Below, piece after piece: positions 52,088 through 60,987 of a stretch of 64,000 nt of DNA (position 1 is its first letter; the number at the start of each line of letters is the position of its first letter). This DNA is from Prosthecobacter algae. Its GTDB lineage: Bacteria > Verrucomicrobiota > Verrucomicrobiia > Verrucomicrobiales > Verrucomicrobiaceae. The position numbers were made by a program, and so were the translations under genes. The stretch spans positions 62,001-126,000 of the forward strand of contig NZ_BAABIA010000010.1 in the NCBI RefSeq assembly GCF_039542385.1, in the 5' to 3' direction. The notes under the pieces were generated by a model that was given only the letters and a program-made list of their open reading frames with translations, made no database searches and was not told where the DNA came from.

Positions 52088-53404
52088 TCAGCGTTTTCTT
52101 GATCGCAAGGGGGCCTCCCCTCGTTCCATCGCCGTCATGGCGGCTTCCCCGAGGCCGGCGCGGAGGTGCATCTTCAGTTCTTGGGTCAGTTTCGCGGCGA
52201 GGTGGGGATTTTCTCGGGCTAGATCGCGGGTCTCGCGGAGGTCTTTTTTGAGATCAAAGAGCAGGCCTTCATGGCTGTCCCAAAAGTACAGCAGCTTAAA
52301 ATCGCCGCGCCGGAGGGCGGACTGGTGATGGGCCACCTCCACGGCCTGATGCCAGACAAAACGATCCACCGGACGCTGCATCTTGCCGGTGCCGTCTTTG
52401 ACCAAAAGGGGTTTCCAGCTTCCACCTTCGAGGTCTTTGGGCAGGGAGAAACCAGGGGAAGCAAAGTCCAGCACGGTGGCCGTGAGGTCATAGCTGATGA
52501 CGGGCTCGTCGCAATAGGCGGCACTTTTGATCCCGGGGCCGCGCACGATGAGGGGCACACGCAGGCCGCCTTCACCTAGGTCGCCCTTACCGCCATTGAG
52601 AAAGCCTGTGCGACCGCCATTGTCGGAGGTGTAGATGACGAGGGTGTTGTCGGCGATGTGGAGGTCTTCCAGCTTTTTCATGAGGCTGCCCACGCAGGTG
52701 TCTAAGTCCTCCGTCATGGCTGCCATGACCGCCCGATCACCTCGGCCTCCACCACCTCGCATGTCCGTGTATTTGGCTACTGTGGACTTCAGGGCCTGCG
52801 CCTGGGGATGCACAGCATAGTAGGAGAGCTGGATGAAAAAAGGCCTCCCCTCTCTCACCTGCGTTTCCATGAAAGCATTCGCCCGCTCGGTGAGGCTGAA
52901 GGAGCGCTTTGGGTCTTCGGGATCGGGGGAGTCTCCATCTTCATTCCGGGTGATGCCATCGCTGACATCGTAGCCCATGGAGGCCGGGGTGTGGAACCAC
53001 TGCCACTTGCCCAGATGGGCTGCGCGATACGCGGGGTTGGCCCGTTTGAGAACATTCACCAGCGATTCGCTCATCGGCGCACTCCAGTTCCTTGACGATT
53101 TGTCGGGGGCATTGAGCGTCGTGGTACTGCGGCCCATCTGGATGGCGGCGCGGGAGCACTCGCATTTGCAGTGGGCCGCATAGGCCTGAGAAAACGTCAC
53201 TCCCTGGGCCGCAAGCCGATCGAGGTGAGGCGTCTGGAAGACTCGGCTGCGGCTCGCTTCTTCACTCGGCATCATCGCCACGGAAGTGCCATTCCAGGCC
53301 TGATCATCGGCGAGGATGAAAACGATGTTAGGTGCTCGGTCAGCACAGTGAGCCGCCACGCTGAGCAGGAGGCTGAGGCAACCGAGGGAAAAGCGAAGAT
53401 TCAT
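52088..53404 (-). CDS. Secreted sulfatase-like protein with atypical C-x-C-S-R motif
   Basis: A 438-residue exported protein of the sulfatase family. Signal peptide NLRFSLGCLSLLLSVAAHCA; APNIVFILADDQAWNGTSVA for the metal Asp pair; YTSDNGGRTGFLNGGKGDLG for the second metal group; LKKDLRETRDLARENPHLAA at the C-terminus. Where normal sulfatases have C-x-P-S-R, this one reads CKCECSRAAIQMGRS, so Cys81 is followed by Cys83 in place of Pro. Formylglycine formation may be altered, or the protein may be a phosphonate/other alkaline-phosphatase-superfamily hydrolase. The remaining sites are kept, arguing against a simple pseudogene. Confidence 0.82.
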   Translation of the reverse strand: MNLRFSLGCLSLLLSVAAHCADRAPNIVFILADDQAWNGTSVAMMPSEEASRSRVFQTPHLDRLAAQGVTFSQAYAAHCKCECSRAAIQMGRSTTTLNAPDKSSRNWSAPMSESLVNVLKRANPAYRAAHLGKWQWFHTPASMGYDVSDGITRNEDGDSPDPEDPKRSFSLTERANAFMETQVREGRPFFIQLSYYAVHPQAQALKSTVAKYTDMRGGGGRGDRAVMAAMTEDLDTCVGSLMKKLEDLHIADNTLVIYTSDNGGRTGFLNGGKGDLGEGGLRVPLIVRGPGIKSAAYCDEPVISYDLTATVLDFASPGFSLPKDLEGGSWKPLLVKDGTGKMQRPVDRFVWHQAVEVAHHQSALRRGDFKLLYFWDSHEGLLFDLKKDLRETRDLARENPHLAAKLTQELKMHLRAGLGEAAMTAMERGEAPLRSRKR

Positions 53405-53451
53405 GGATATCTTGAGATTAAGGCAGGCGGATGGTTTCCTCGCACCCTATT

Positions 53452-55185
53452 TCAATTGCCACCTTTTCGGTTAGGTCTTTCGCGCCGGGCAGGGGGTGGC
53501 GGCGGTGGCTCTTCGCCACGGCCTTCCATGGCGCTGCTTTGGCGGGCATAAACCACCCGCAGATCCGCCGTGGCGAGGATCTTATCCTTGATCGCTGCAA
53601 GCAAGACCTCGCGGTTCACCTGGGAGGCCGGTTCGCGTATTTGGGCTGCTGCAGACAGGGCATAGACGTGCAGCACATAAGTTTTCTCTCCGGGGCCTTT
53701 CGAATGGGGTGGCTCATAACCCATGTTTCCCCGAAAGCCGGTCCCCAGCTTGCCCACACCTTGCACATTTTTGGGCAGGCTCGTCACCGTGGCGGGGATG
53801 TCCCACATCGTCCAGTAGCCCTTCATTTCGTTGCCAGGGGCTTCATGATCCATGATGAGCGCATAGCTGGTGGTTCCAGCGGGTGCGCCTTTCCAGGCTA
53901 GGGGCAAAGTGGCTCCACTGCCATCGCCCGTGAAATCTGCGGGCAAGCTGCCACCTTCCTCAACGGCGGAACTGGTCAGCACAAAACCACGGGTCGAAGT
54001 GGATGCGGCCTTCTGCGTCTGAGTGCTTTTTTCACGAGAAGCGGGTCGTTCCTCTCGCATGGGTGGGCGTTCACCTTTGCGCCTGTTTGGGCGGGGTTCG
54101 CCTCCTTGGCCTCTGCCTGCTTCACGTGCGGTATACACTTCCTTCACGAGGCCATCCTTGCCGTTGTCATACTCGAATGGGTAGGTGCCATCGGCTTTGA
54201 TGGTGTAAGAGACGGAGCGTTTTTCTCCGGCCACAGCGTAGCTGAGCCGATAGCTGTCGGTTCCGGTGCTTTCAAAGTCTGTGATCTCGGCGCCTCGCAG
54301 GGGGGGCGTATCCGGGCGCACGGGTGAGGCGCGGGGCTGGGGATCCACCTGACCTTCCGCCTCGGTGACTTCCCCGTGAAATCCGCCCATCACATACGGA
54401 TACTTGGTGGAGGCATGGTAGTGGTAACCCAGGGCGCCAGTTTCATGGCCGTGGCAGATATCCAGCTTGCCCACCGGTGATCCATCCGGCTCGGTGAGGC
54501 CATAAATCGGGTAACCATCAAGAGCGTAAGCGATGGGTAGCCCCTTGCCCACCGTGGCTTGTAAATGCAGAGGGGCAGCGTGGTAATGATAGTCATCGGC
54601 ACGGCCACAATGGCCGCCCCATTGATCGAGTTCACCGATTTCCTGAGACACCTCACCACGATTGTTTTGCGGATTAAAAATGGGGATGCCATTCACCGCC
54701 AGCGCGATGGCTCCGCGCAGGAAACGACCCTTGATCAAGGCGGGTTCTTTGGCGGGCACCGGGTGCAATGGGATGCGCCAGGCATTGCTGCCCACGTAGG
54801 ACTGTGGTAGCGGCACCTGCTGCTGCCACGCCGTGATGCCCACCATCATGCCGTGGTCTGGCAGGCCATTGGAGCCGACGTGGAGAAAGTCTGCGTCCCA
54901 GCGAAGCTGGAGTTTGGGGAAGGCTTGAAAAGGGCGTGACTGAGTTGGCGCATTTTGCGCCTGGGCCACGGCGGCTGCGGCGAGATTCAGCGTGGAGGTC
55001 GTGCTGGCGATCTGTGGGATCTTGATCTCACCTTTGGACGGCTTCTGTTTCTGTTCCCACTCGGTCAGCAGGTGTGCACGAAGGGCTTCATCGAAGATGG
55101 GGGCCGCATCCGCTTTCCAAGAATGGGCCTGCGCCTGCTGGAATGTGATGAGACTGCCTAACAACAAAAGATAAAGAGGGCGCAT
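53452..55185 (-). CDS. YHYH-domain protein fused to a PEBP (YbhB-like) domain
   Basis: A 577-residue exported two-domain protein. The signal peptide is RPLYLLLLGSLITFQQAQAH. The N-terminal part is the YHYH domain: WGGHCGRADDYHYHAAPLHL, AYALDGYPIYGLTEPDGSPV and LGYHYHASTKYPYVMGGFHG. A low-complexity Arg/Pro/Glu linker (RRKGERPPMREERPASREKS) joins it to a phosphatidylethanolamine-binding protein domain: LPLAWKGAPAGTTSYALIMD, HEAPGNEMKGYWTMWDIPA, GYEPPHSKGPGEKTYVLHVY. It ends in a PPPPPP and Arg-rich tail. Both domains recur together in this group; the role is unknown but likely periplasmic. Confidence 0.85.
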   Translation of the reverse strand: MRPLYLLLLGSLITFQQAQAHSWKADAAPIFDEALRAHLLTEWEQKQKPSKGEIKIPQIASTTSTLNLAAAAVAQAQNAPTQSRPFQAFPKLQLRWDADFLHVGSNGLPDHGMMVGITAWQQQVPLPQSYVGSNAWRIPLHPVPAKEPALIKGRFLRGAIALAVNGIPIFNPQNNRGEVSQEIGELDQWGGHCGRADDYHYHAAPLHLQATVGKGLPIAYALDGYPIYGLTEPDGSPVGKLDICHGHETGALGYHYHASTKYPYVMGGFHGEVTEAEGQVDPQPRASPVRPDTPPLRGAEITDFESTGTDSYRLSYAVAGEKRSVSYTIKADGTYPFEYDNGKDGLVKEVYTAREAGRGQGGEPRPNRRKGERPPMREERPASREKSTQTQKAASTSTRGFVLTSSAVEEGGSLPADFTGDGSGATLPLAWKGAPAGTTSYALIMDHEAPGNEMKGYWTMWDIPATVTSLPKNVQGVGKLGTGFRGNMGYEPPHSKGPGEKTYVLHVYALSAAAQIREPASQVNREVLLAAIKDKILATADLRVVYARQSSAMEGRGEEPPPPPPARRERPNRKGGN

Positions 55186-55261
55186 GCCCTATGATCGTTG
55201 GCTTGTGTTAAGCCTTCGTATCGAAACCGGGGGAGATTTGTGAAGGATTGGTAAAGGTCCG

Positions 55262-55522
55262 TCAGTGGCCACCCGGGGGAGTCCGCCCTTCGCCAAAGTA
55301 CTTCTCACTGCGATAGCGCAGCCACACGCGGAGTTCTTGCGGGATCTTGTCCTTTTCAGGCTCGGTGAGGGTTTCGTAGAGGGCCTTGTCCCGCTCCCCG
55401 CGACAGGCCCGGTTGTTATGAGCCTCCCAGTAGCTGCGTGCCACGCGGATGCGCCTGCACACTTCTTTGATCAAAGCCGCGCCCGCCAGAGGCTTGTCGG
55501 AGGGTTTCTTTTTGGCAGGCAT
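55262..55522 (-). CDS. Small basic conserved-looking hypothetical protein
   Basis: An 86-residue protein with a Lys-rich start (PAKKKPSDKPLAGAALIKE) and a helical remainder (VCRRIRVARSYWEAHNNRAC, YETLTEPEKDKIPQELRVWL, RYRSEKYFGEGRTPPGGH). No signal peptide or membrane helix. The codon use fits a real gene, and the tail resembles small proteins of unknown function found in this phylum. It stands alone between the YHYH-PEBP gene and the duplicated-domain gene, on the same strand. I do not recognise the family. Confidence 0.55.
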   Translation of the reverse strand: MPAKKKPSDKPLAGAALIKEVCRRIRVARSYWEAHNNRACRGERDKALYETLTEPEKDKIPQELRVWLRYRSEKYFGEGRTPPGGH

Positions 55523-55570
55523 GAGGGAAAGCTAACCTGATAAGAGGGGACCACCAGGGCTAAATCATGT

Positions 55571-57034
55571 TCAGCGTTTGGCCACGGGACCCTTCTTTTT
55601 CTTCTGGGCTTCCGTGAGAGCCTTGTGTGTGTCTTCACCGATCCACAGATCCGTTGCCCGTGAAGGCTGGCCTTTTTGCTCACTGATGACATTGGCCAGC
55701 AGCACGTCCCCCACGGCGATGTCTTGGAGGGTGACCTGCTTGTTGCCCTTCCACACGCGGGTGGTCTCCGCCACCTGCAGGATGCTATGGCCAAAGTCAG
55801 GCGGGCGCTGCATGTCGCCATTGTAATCTTTCACCTCAGGAAGCTGCCAGCCGATGTGCAGCCGGCCTTCGGTCAGTCGCAGGTTCTTGACTCGCCAGGT
55901 CACCGCGTTGCTGGCCTGGTGGCTGAATTCATCGCTGACGAGAGATGCTTGGGTGAAGGCTTTTTTCGAGTCCTGATACAGATGAAAACGGCAGCGAGTG
56001 CCTAACGGGATATCTGACAAGAGGGCGTCTGCATTCAGGTATTTCACGATACCTTCCGGGATCAGGGTGAAATCCACTAGCTCTCCGTTGCGCTCCGTTT
56101 TAAACTGGCCGGTGCCAGTAGCAACATCGGCTTTCACCAGTTCACCAAAGACGAGATGCTCTGAAAACAGCGGCGGTTTTTGGCCAGGCTTGAGCTGATA
56201 CCAGGAATGGTCACGGTTGCTGAATTCCGTGCGGAAAGGGAATTGTTCCGGATATTCCTTGGCGGGATTTTCCAGCAGTTCCTGGTTCTGCATGCGGCCA
56301 AAGCCGTAGCCCATGAGGCTTTCGCCATAAAACTGGTCCTGCGTTTTCCAGCCCGCGCCGAACATGCGGACCACACGCCCTTTGCGGAAGCCTTCGAGCA
56401 TGTTGCTGACTTTCACCACGATCTGTACGCCGCTGCATCCATAACCATCCACGGGCACGTCACGGACTTCGACGAACGAAAAACCTTCCCCATCCACAGG
56501 AGGGTTCCAGGTGCGCAATTCATCATTGGCCACGCAGAGTTTGCCGCCGCCTTTGCCCACAACAAAATCGGCCATCCAGGTTGTTTTGAAGAGCTCTGGC
56601 TGGCCGCTGAAAAAAGTGACGGTGACCAAATTGCTCTCCGTTTGGTCAATCCGACCGGCAATGCCACGCACTTTCGTGAACTCGATGAAGCGTTTCCGTT
56701 GTTCGGGATCGGCAGGTTGCTCGTCCTCAGTCGTGATGAGCCGGGTAAGCCTGCCCTCTGCATCCGGCAGCATGAGAAAGGTGAGTTTTGTCCCCAACGG
56801 CACTTCGCGCAGGTCGGCCTCGCTGCCGCGGTAACGCATGATCCCAGAGGGAATTAGCGTGAAGTCGATCAGCGCGCCATCTTCCGTGCGGAACTGGCCG
56901 CTGCGATGCACAAAGTCTGCCTGCACGAGCTCGCCGTGGACGCGTTGTTCCGTGCCGAGTTTCGGGAAAACGGGTATCTCGGCGAGCAGCGAAGAAGCGC
57001 CCAGGAGAAGGGTCAAAAAGCGCGTGATCATCAT
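55571..57034 (-). CDS. Secreted protein with an internal domain duplication
   Basis: A 487-residue exported protein of unknown function. The signal peptide is ITRFLTLLLGASSLLAEIP. The sequence holds two copies of one domain: near residue 33 HGELVQADFVHRSGQFRTED, then IDFTLIPSGIMRYRGSEADL and VPLGTKLTFLML; and near residue 296 FGELVKADVATGTGQFKTER, then VDFTLIPEGIVKYLNADALL and IPLGTRCRFHLY. Each looks like a small beta-barrel. Between and after them is less regular sequence. It overlaps the upstream LRR gene by four bases, so they are translated together. No catalytic motif is visible. Confidence 0.75.
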   Translation of the reverse strand: MMITRFLTLLLGASSLLAEIPVFPKLGTEQRVHGELVQADFVHRSGQFRTEDGALIDFTLIPSGIMRYRGSEADLREVPLGTKLTFLMLPDAEGRLTRLITTEDEQPADPEQRKRFIEFTKVRGIAGRIDQTESNLVTVTFFSGQPELFKTTWMADFVVGKGGGKLCVANDELRTWNPPVDGEGFSFVEVRDVPVDGYGCSGVQIVVKVSNMLEGFRKGRVVRMFGAGWKTQDQFYGESLMGYGFGRMQNQELLENPAKEYPEQFPFRTEFSNRDHSWYQLKPGQKPPLFSEHLVFGELVKADVATGTGQFKTERNGELVDFTLIPEGIVKYLNADALLSDIPLGTRCRFHLYQDSKKAFTQASLVSDEFSHQASNAVTWRVKNLRLTEGRLHIGWQLPEVKDYNGDMQRPPDFGHSILQVAETTRVWKGNKQVTLQDIAVGDVLLANVISEQKGQPSRATDLWIGEDTHKALTEAQKKKKGPVAKR

Positions 57035-58200
57035 TGAAATTTCACGTCCACGTTCGGCAACAGGGCTTTGATTTTTGCCTGAGTTTCAGCGGGATAACTT
57101 TGGGGGCGACGGATGAGCTTGAGCTCCTTGAGAAAGGCGAAGGCGCGCAATTGCGGCAGGCGTTCATCGGGGAGATTCAGGCCGCCGATTTCCAGTTGGT
57201 GAAGCTGGGTTAGCTGGGTGGCGAGTTTCAGCCCTTCATCATCCAGCTTGTCACAGCGGGTCAATGTCAGTCTTCTCAAAGTGGGGATGGCGCGTACGGC
57301 AGCGATGCCTTCAGGACGGTCGAGTCCATCGCCTAACTGCAAGTATGCCAAAGGTAACGCTTCCAGGTTTTGCAAACTCGCAGGGCTGGCATTGGGGGTG
57401 CCCATCTCTAGGCCTTTGACCTTCGTGAGCTTTTTCAGATGCACCGCCCCGGCATCGGTAAACTTCGCGTGGGCGAGGCTCAGGCTTTCCAAGTTGGGCA
57501 GGTGATCGCAGAGTTGCTTCAGGCCTTCGTCATCAATGCTGCTGCCTCGGTGGCTGACTTTGACCAGCTTGGTGAAGCCTTCGAATTTGGCATAGGCGCG
57601 GCCTGTGATCTTGGTGCCGACGAAGGAAAAGGATTCCAGGTTTTTCAGCCCGGCCAGTTGCTCCATGCCTGCATCGGTAAGCGGCCCGTTGTTGGTGAAG
57701 CGCAGGCTTTTGAGGGTGGTCAGCTTGCCAATCGGAGTGATCCAGTCATCCCCCAATTGGGTGGCGATGATGTTGAGAGATTCCAGCGCACTGAGGTGGC
57801 CGAGGTGGGCAAAGAAGTCGGCATCGTAAGGGTCGTCTTTTCGATGATCATGAGGTCCGGCATTGGGGATGGCCAGATCCACCAGTTTCAACGTCTCGAA
57901 GATCGCCACTGGGCCCCCCACAGCCTTTTGGAGACTTTCAGGAGTGGTATTGATCGTTTCGATTTTGCCCTTCGCGGCCTCTACCGTGCGGGCGATGGCT
58001 TCTGCGTGAGGATGTTCTGCTGCTGCGATCAGAATGGCTTTTGAGTGTTCCAGCAAAGCCTGTTTGAGCGCAGCATCGGAGGTGGAAGCGATGATGCCAT
58101 CCAGTTCGGTCTCAGAAGAGATTCGCGAAAGGTCTGGCCCTGCCGCGCATGTGGATGTGGCAAAGGCGAGAAGTGAAAAGAGGGTGAGAGATAGCTTCAT
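57031..58200 (-). CDS. Secreted leucine-rich-repeat protein
   Basis: A 389-residue exported protein with signal peptide KLSLTLFSLLAFATSTCAAG, which decides the start at 58200. The mature part contains about ten irregular leucine-rich repeats, such as LTTLKSLRFTNNGPLTDAGM, LKNLESFSFVGTKITGRAYA, LPNLESLSLAHAKFTDAGAV and IPTLRRLTLTRCDKLDDEGL. The ...LxxLxxLxLxxxxITDAG... style is that of Planctomycetota and Verrucomicrobiota LRR proteins. Such domains bind partners. It lies between an alpha/beta hydrolase gene and the duplicated-domain gene in one operon. Confidence 0.85.
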   Translation of the reverse strand: MKLSLTLFSLLAFATSTCAAGPDLSRISSETELDGIIASTSDAALKQALLEHSKAILIAAAEHPHAEAIARTVEAAKGKIETINTTPESLQKAVGGPVAIFETLKLVDLAIPNAGPHDHRKDDPYDADFFAHLGHLSALESLNIIATQLGDDWITPIGKLTTLKSLRFTNNGPLTDAGMEQLAGLKNLESFSFVGTKITGRAYAKFEGFTKLVKVSHRGSSIDDEGLKQLCDHLPNLESLSLAHAKFTDAGAVHLKKLTKVKGLEMGTPNASPASLQNLEALPLAYLQLGDGLDRPEGIAAVRAIPTLRRLTLTRCDKLDDEGLKLATQLTQLHQLEIGGLNLPDERLPQLRAFAFLKELKLIRRPQSYPAETQAKIKALLPNVDVKFQ

Positions 58201-58220
58201 GAAAGTAGGGAAAATCGGGT

Positions 58221-59345
58221 TCACTTGGCCAGTTGACCTTCGCGCTGGAAGGTCTGCCAGTCGGCTGCATAGGCCGCATTGAGCAGCCAGGAGGCCGTGG
58301 ATTTGTCCCCCGTGAAATCGGCGATGGGAGCGATGGACAGTGTTTGATAGCCACCCTTAGCCGGGTTCCAATTTTGGCCCAGATAACCCTCCTGTGTTTT
58401 CAACTCGTTGAGCTTGCTGGGAAGAGCCTCCGTAGGCACGCGGGCGGTGAAGCTGTGACGGAGGAAGGAGAAGACAAGAGGCCAGGTCTTTTCGCCGGGG
58501 CCATGGCCCGTCTTGGGCTCCACCGCATAGTGCCAGAGGGCGTGGTGCTTTTGCCGCATGGCCTCCACGATCGCCATGTTTTCTTCCTTGGAGGGACGGG
58601 CGAAAAAAGGGTCGTCTTCACCAAAGATAATGAGGCCTGGCACCTGCGCGGCGGCTGGCTGATAAACTTGGTAAGTGGTGCCGGGGCGCATGGAAACCCA
58701 GGCCCAGACGCGGGTGTCTTCGGCGGCCGGATAGATGGCTGAAAAGCCCGTGCCATTCGAGTGGCCGTAAAGAAACAAAGGCGCGTGGGCAAGCTCAGGA
58801 TGCTGGGACTTTGCCGCGAATGCTTGCAGCCGTTCATCCAGCAGACTGCGTGGCCAGAAGCCGCGCTGCATCGGATTGCCGATGAACTTGAAAAGCCCCA
58901 GCTTCAGTTCACTGGCGATCCGGCGCATCTCCGCATGTTTGTACAATGTCTCACCGCTGCCATGGCCAGAAATGACCACGATGCCACGCACCGTGCCGAC
59001 GTTCTCCGGCAGCCAGAGGTCAAATTTGACGTCCTCCTTTTTGCCCTCACCCTTTTGCTTCACCACCTCGCGCCACTGCGCGTCTTCCAGCTTCCAGTCC
59101 CAGTGTCGCTCAATGGCCTGGCCTGTGGATGGAGTGCCCCACTTTGTCTCATCCAGGATGCCATCCCAGGCCTGCTGGTTCTTCACGCCGGTATTGGCAC
59201 GCACCCAGCCGATACTGTGGCATTCTGGAAGTTGCAGGGTTTCGGTGATTTCCAGATCCGCCGCCTCAGCCGGAGGGCTAAAGACAGCGAGCAGCAGCAA
59301 GACGGCAGCCTGATAAAAACGCAGGCGGGGCAGTGGCGAAGACAC
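58221..59345 (-). CDS. Secreted alpha/beta hydrolase
   Basis: A 374-residue exported hydrolase. The signal peptide is RFYQAAVLLLLAVFSPPAEA. IVVISGHGSGETLYKHAEMR gives the oxyanion region, PLFLYGHSNGTGFSAIYPAA holds the nucleophile Ser in GHSNG, GLIIFGEDDPFF the Asp, and EPKTGHGPGEKTWPLV the His, so the triad looks complete. It could be an esterase or peptidase-like enzyme of the dienelactone-hydrolase type. The LRR gene starts 20 bases after it, so it heads a three-gene operon. Confidence 0.75.
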   Translation of the reverse strand: MSSPLPRLRFYQAAVLLLLAVFSPPAEAADLEITETLQLPECHSIGWVRANTGVKNQQAWDGILDETKWGTPSTGQAIERHWDWKLEDAQWREVVKQKGEGKKEDVKFDLWLPENVGTVRGIVVISGHGSGETLYKHAEMRRIASELKLGLFKFIGNPMQRGFWPRSLLDERLQAFAAKSQHPELAHAPLFLYGHSNGTGFSAIYPAAEDTRVWAWVSMRPGTTYQVYQPAAAQVPGLIIFGEDDPFFARPSKEENMAIVEAMRQKHHALWHYAVEPKTGHGPGEKTWPLVFSFLRHSFTARVPTEALPSKLNELKTQEGYLGQNWNPAKGGYQTLSIAPIADFTGDKSTASWLLNAAYAADWQTFQREGQLAK

Positions 59346-59377
59346 GATGATGTTAAATTTAGTTAGGCGGTTCAGGT

Positions 59378-60790
59378 TCAGACGATCTCAGAGACCGGCC
59401 CCAGGCTGTCCACAAAGGACTCGGTATTCACTTCCATCTTTTGCATCATGGTCAGCAGCACGTTGTTGAGGCGGGCTTTTCCGTCTTTCGGTTTGCCGCA
59501 GAGGCTGCGCCATTCGTCATAACCCAGCGAGTAGTCTTCCTTCAGATGCGGGCGATTGTAGTCCAGGTGCTGGCCATGTTTCAGGCCCAGACCTTTGCCG
59601 CCGGCGAGGAGGATGGGCAGGTTGCTGTTGCAGTGGCTGTGGCCGTAGCTCATGCCGCTGCCAAAGAGCACCATGGTGCGGTCCAGCAAAGGTTCTTCGC
59701 CATCTTGAATGCTGCGCAGCTCATCCAGGAAATGGGCAAACTGCTGCATGATGAAGGCATCGCTTTTGGCCAGGCGCTCAAGCACCACGGGGTCGCCATT
59801 GTGATGAGAAAGATTGTGCCGTGCCTGCGTGATGCCGATCTCAGGAATGGCGAGGCCGTTACCCTCACTGCCGTTCATGTAGGTCACCACGCGGGTCATG
59901 TCGGTGCGCAAGGCCAGAACGATGAGGTCAAACATGGTGCGCCAATATTCACCTGCTTGGGCTTTGGGAACATCGCGCTGGAAAGGTGCTGCTGATTGGG
60001 CCTCAATGACGGGTTTGGGTACATCCAGCCAGGCGTCCAGCCGCTCGGTGCGCTGTTCCACATCGCGCACGGCATGCAGGTATTCGTCCAGCTTGTGGCG
60101 GTCTTCATTGCCCAGGCCACGGCGGAGGTCACTGGCATCGTCCAGCACGGCATCCAGCACGGCATCCAGCACGCTGCGGCGTTTCGTCAGGCGGGCGCGT
60201 TGCTCGGCAATGCCGCCTTTTTCTTCGCCGAACAAACGATTGAATATGTTCTTTGGGTTGTCTTCTGCGGGCAGTGGCACGCCATCGCGTGAGAATGCCA
60301 GGGTGCTGCTATTGAAGGGCTGACCGGTGCCGGAGGAGATGGAGAGTTCCAGGGAAGAGAAACGCGTTTGCTGGCCCACGCTCTCGGCCATCATTTGGTC
60401 TGCCGAGATAGAGTTCTCATACTTCCGTCCGCCTTGGGCATCAATCTTTGCACCCGTGAGCCAGGTATCTGCACAGACATGTGCCTGACCAAGGCCATTC
60501 GGGTGATGCAGACCGCTGAAGACCGTAAAGTCGCCACGATGTTTTTCCAGAGGCTGGAGGGAAGGGGACAGCTCGTAACCGCGTCCAGGCTGTTTGACCT
60601 GCCAGGCCATGCCATTGACGCCGTTCGGGATGTAAACAAACACACTGCGCCGGGGTTTGGTCACTACAGCGGCGGCCCGCACTCGCAGCGGCATCATCGC
60701 ATCCAGCAAAGGGAGGGCCATGGTGGTGCCCAGGCCGCGCAAAAAGTGGCGGCGGTTGAGAAGCCAGCGTTGGGAAAGGATGTTCGACAT
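59378..60790 (-). CDS. Tat-exported DUF1552 protein
   Basis: A 470-residue protein of the DUF1552 family, common in Planctomycetota and Verrucomicrobiota and of unknown function. The N-terminus LNRRHFLRGLGTTMALPLLD is a twin-arginine signal. Family sequences RRSVFVYIPNGVNGMAWQVK, FTVFSGLHHPNGLGQAHVCA and DRTMVLFGSGMSYGHSHCNS follow, ending YDEWRSLCGKPKDGKARLNN. The ATG at 60790 is chosen because it begins the Tat signal; a longer frame would run over the tRNA. The usual neighbour, a cytochrome-type DUF1592/1588/1595 gene, is not adjacent. A short in-frame tandem repeat encodes VLDAVLDAVLD near the middle. Confidence 0.9.
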   Translation of the reverse strand: MSNILSQRWLLNRRHFLRGLGTTMALPLLDAMMPLRVRAAAVVTKPRRSVFVYIPNGVNGMAWQVKQPGRGYELSPSLQPLEKHRGDFTVFSGLHHPNGLGQAHVCADTWLTGAKIDAQGGRKYENSISADQMMAESVGQQTRFSSLELSISSGTGQPFNSSTLAFSRDGVPLPAEDNPKNIFNRLFGEEKGGIAEQRARLTKRRSVLDAVLDAVLDDASDLRRGLGNEDRHKLDEYLHAVRDVEQRTERLDAWLDVPKPVIEAQSAAPFQRDVPKAQAGEYWRTMFDLIVLALRTDMTRVVTYMNGSEGNGLAIPEIGITQARHNLSHHNGDPVVLERLAKSDAFIMQQFAHFLDELRSIQDGEEPLLDRTMVLFGSGMSYGHSHCNSNLPILLAGGKGLGLKHGQHLDYNRPHLKEDYSLGYDEWRSLCGKPKDGKARLNNVLLTMMQKMEVNTESFVDSLGPVSEIV

Positions 60791-60854
60791 GACGGGGCGT
60801 GGTGAAGTGGCGTGGATAGAACGCTCGGGCGCCGCTGAGTTTACCAAGCTCGTC

Positions 60855-60872
60855 CCCCCGAATGTTCGGGGG
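60855..60872. other. Inverted repeat between tRNA-Val and the DUF1552 gene
   Basis: CCCCCGAATGTTCGGGGG is a perfect inverted repeat. On the minus strand it lies 116 bases after the tRNA and 65 bases before the DUF1552 start. It could end the tRNA transcript or lie in the leader of the DUF1552 gene, but no T-run follows. Confidence 0.35.
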
Positions 60873-60987
60873 CGCAGAGGTGCCAACGATCCAGATCGTG
60901 AAACTGCCCGAAGGGGGAGCATTCGAGTGCAAAAGGTCGGCTTATTGGACTGCCGAAGGACGTCATCTCCTGTCGTTGTTGAGGAGA

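Noticed and set aside
60141..60180. Short direct repeats as a CRISPR or VNTR array
   Set aside because: Only three 12-base units inside a coding region and no spacers.
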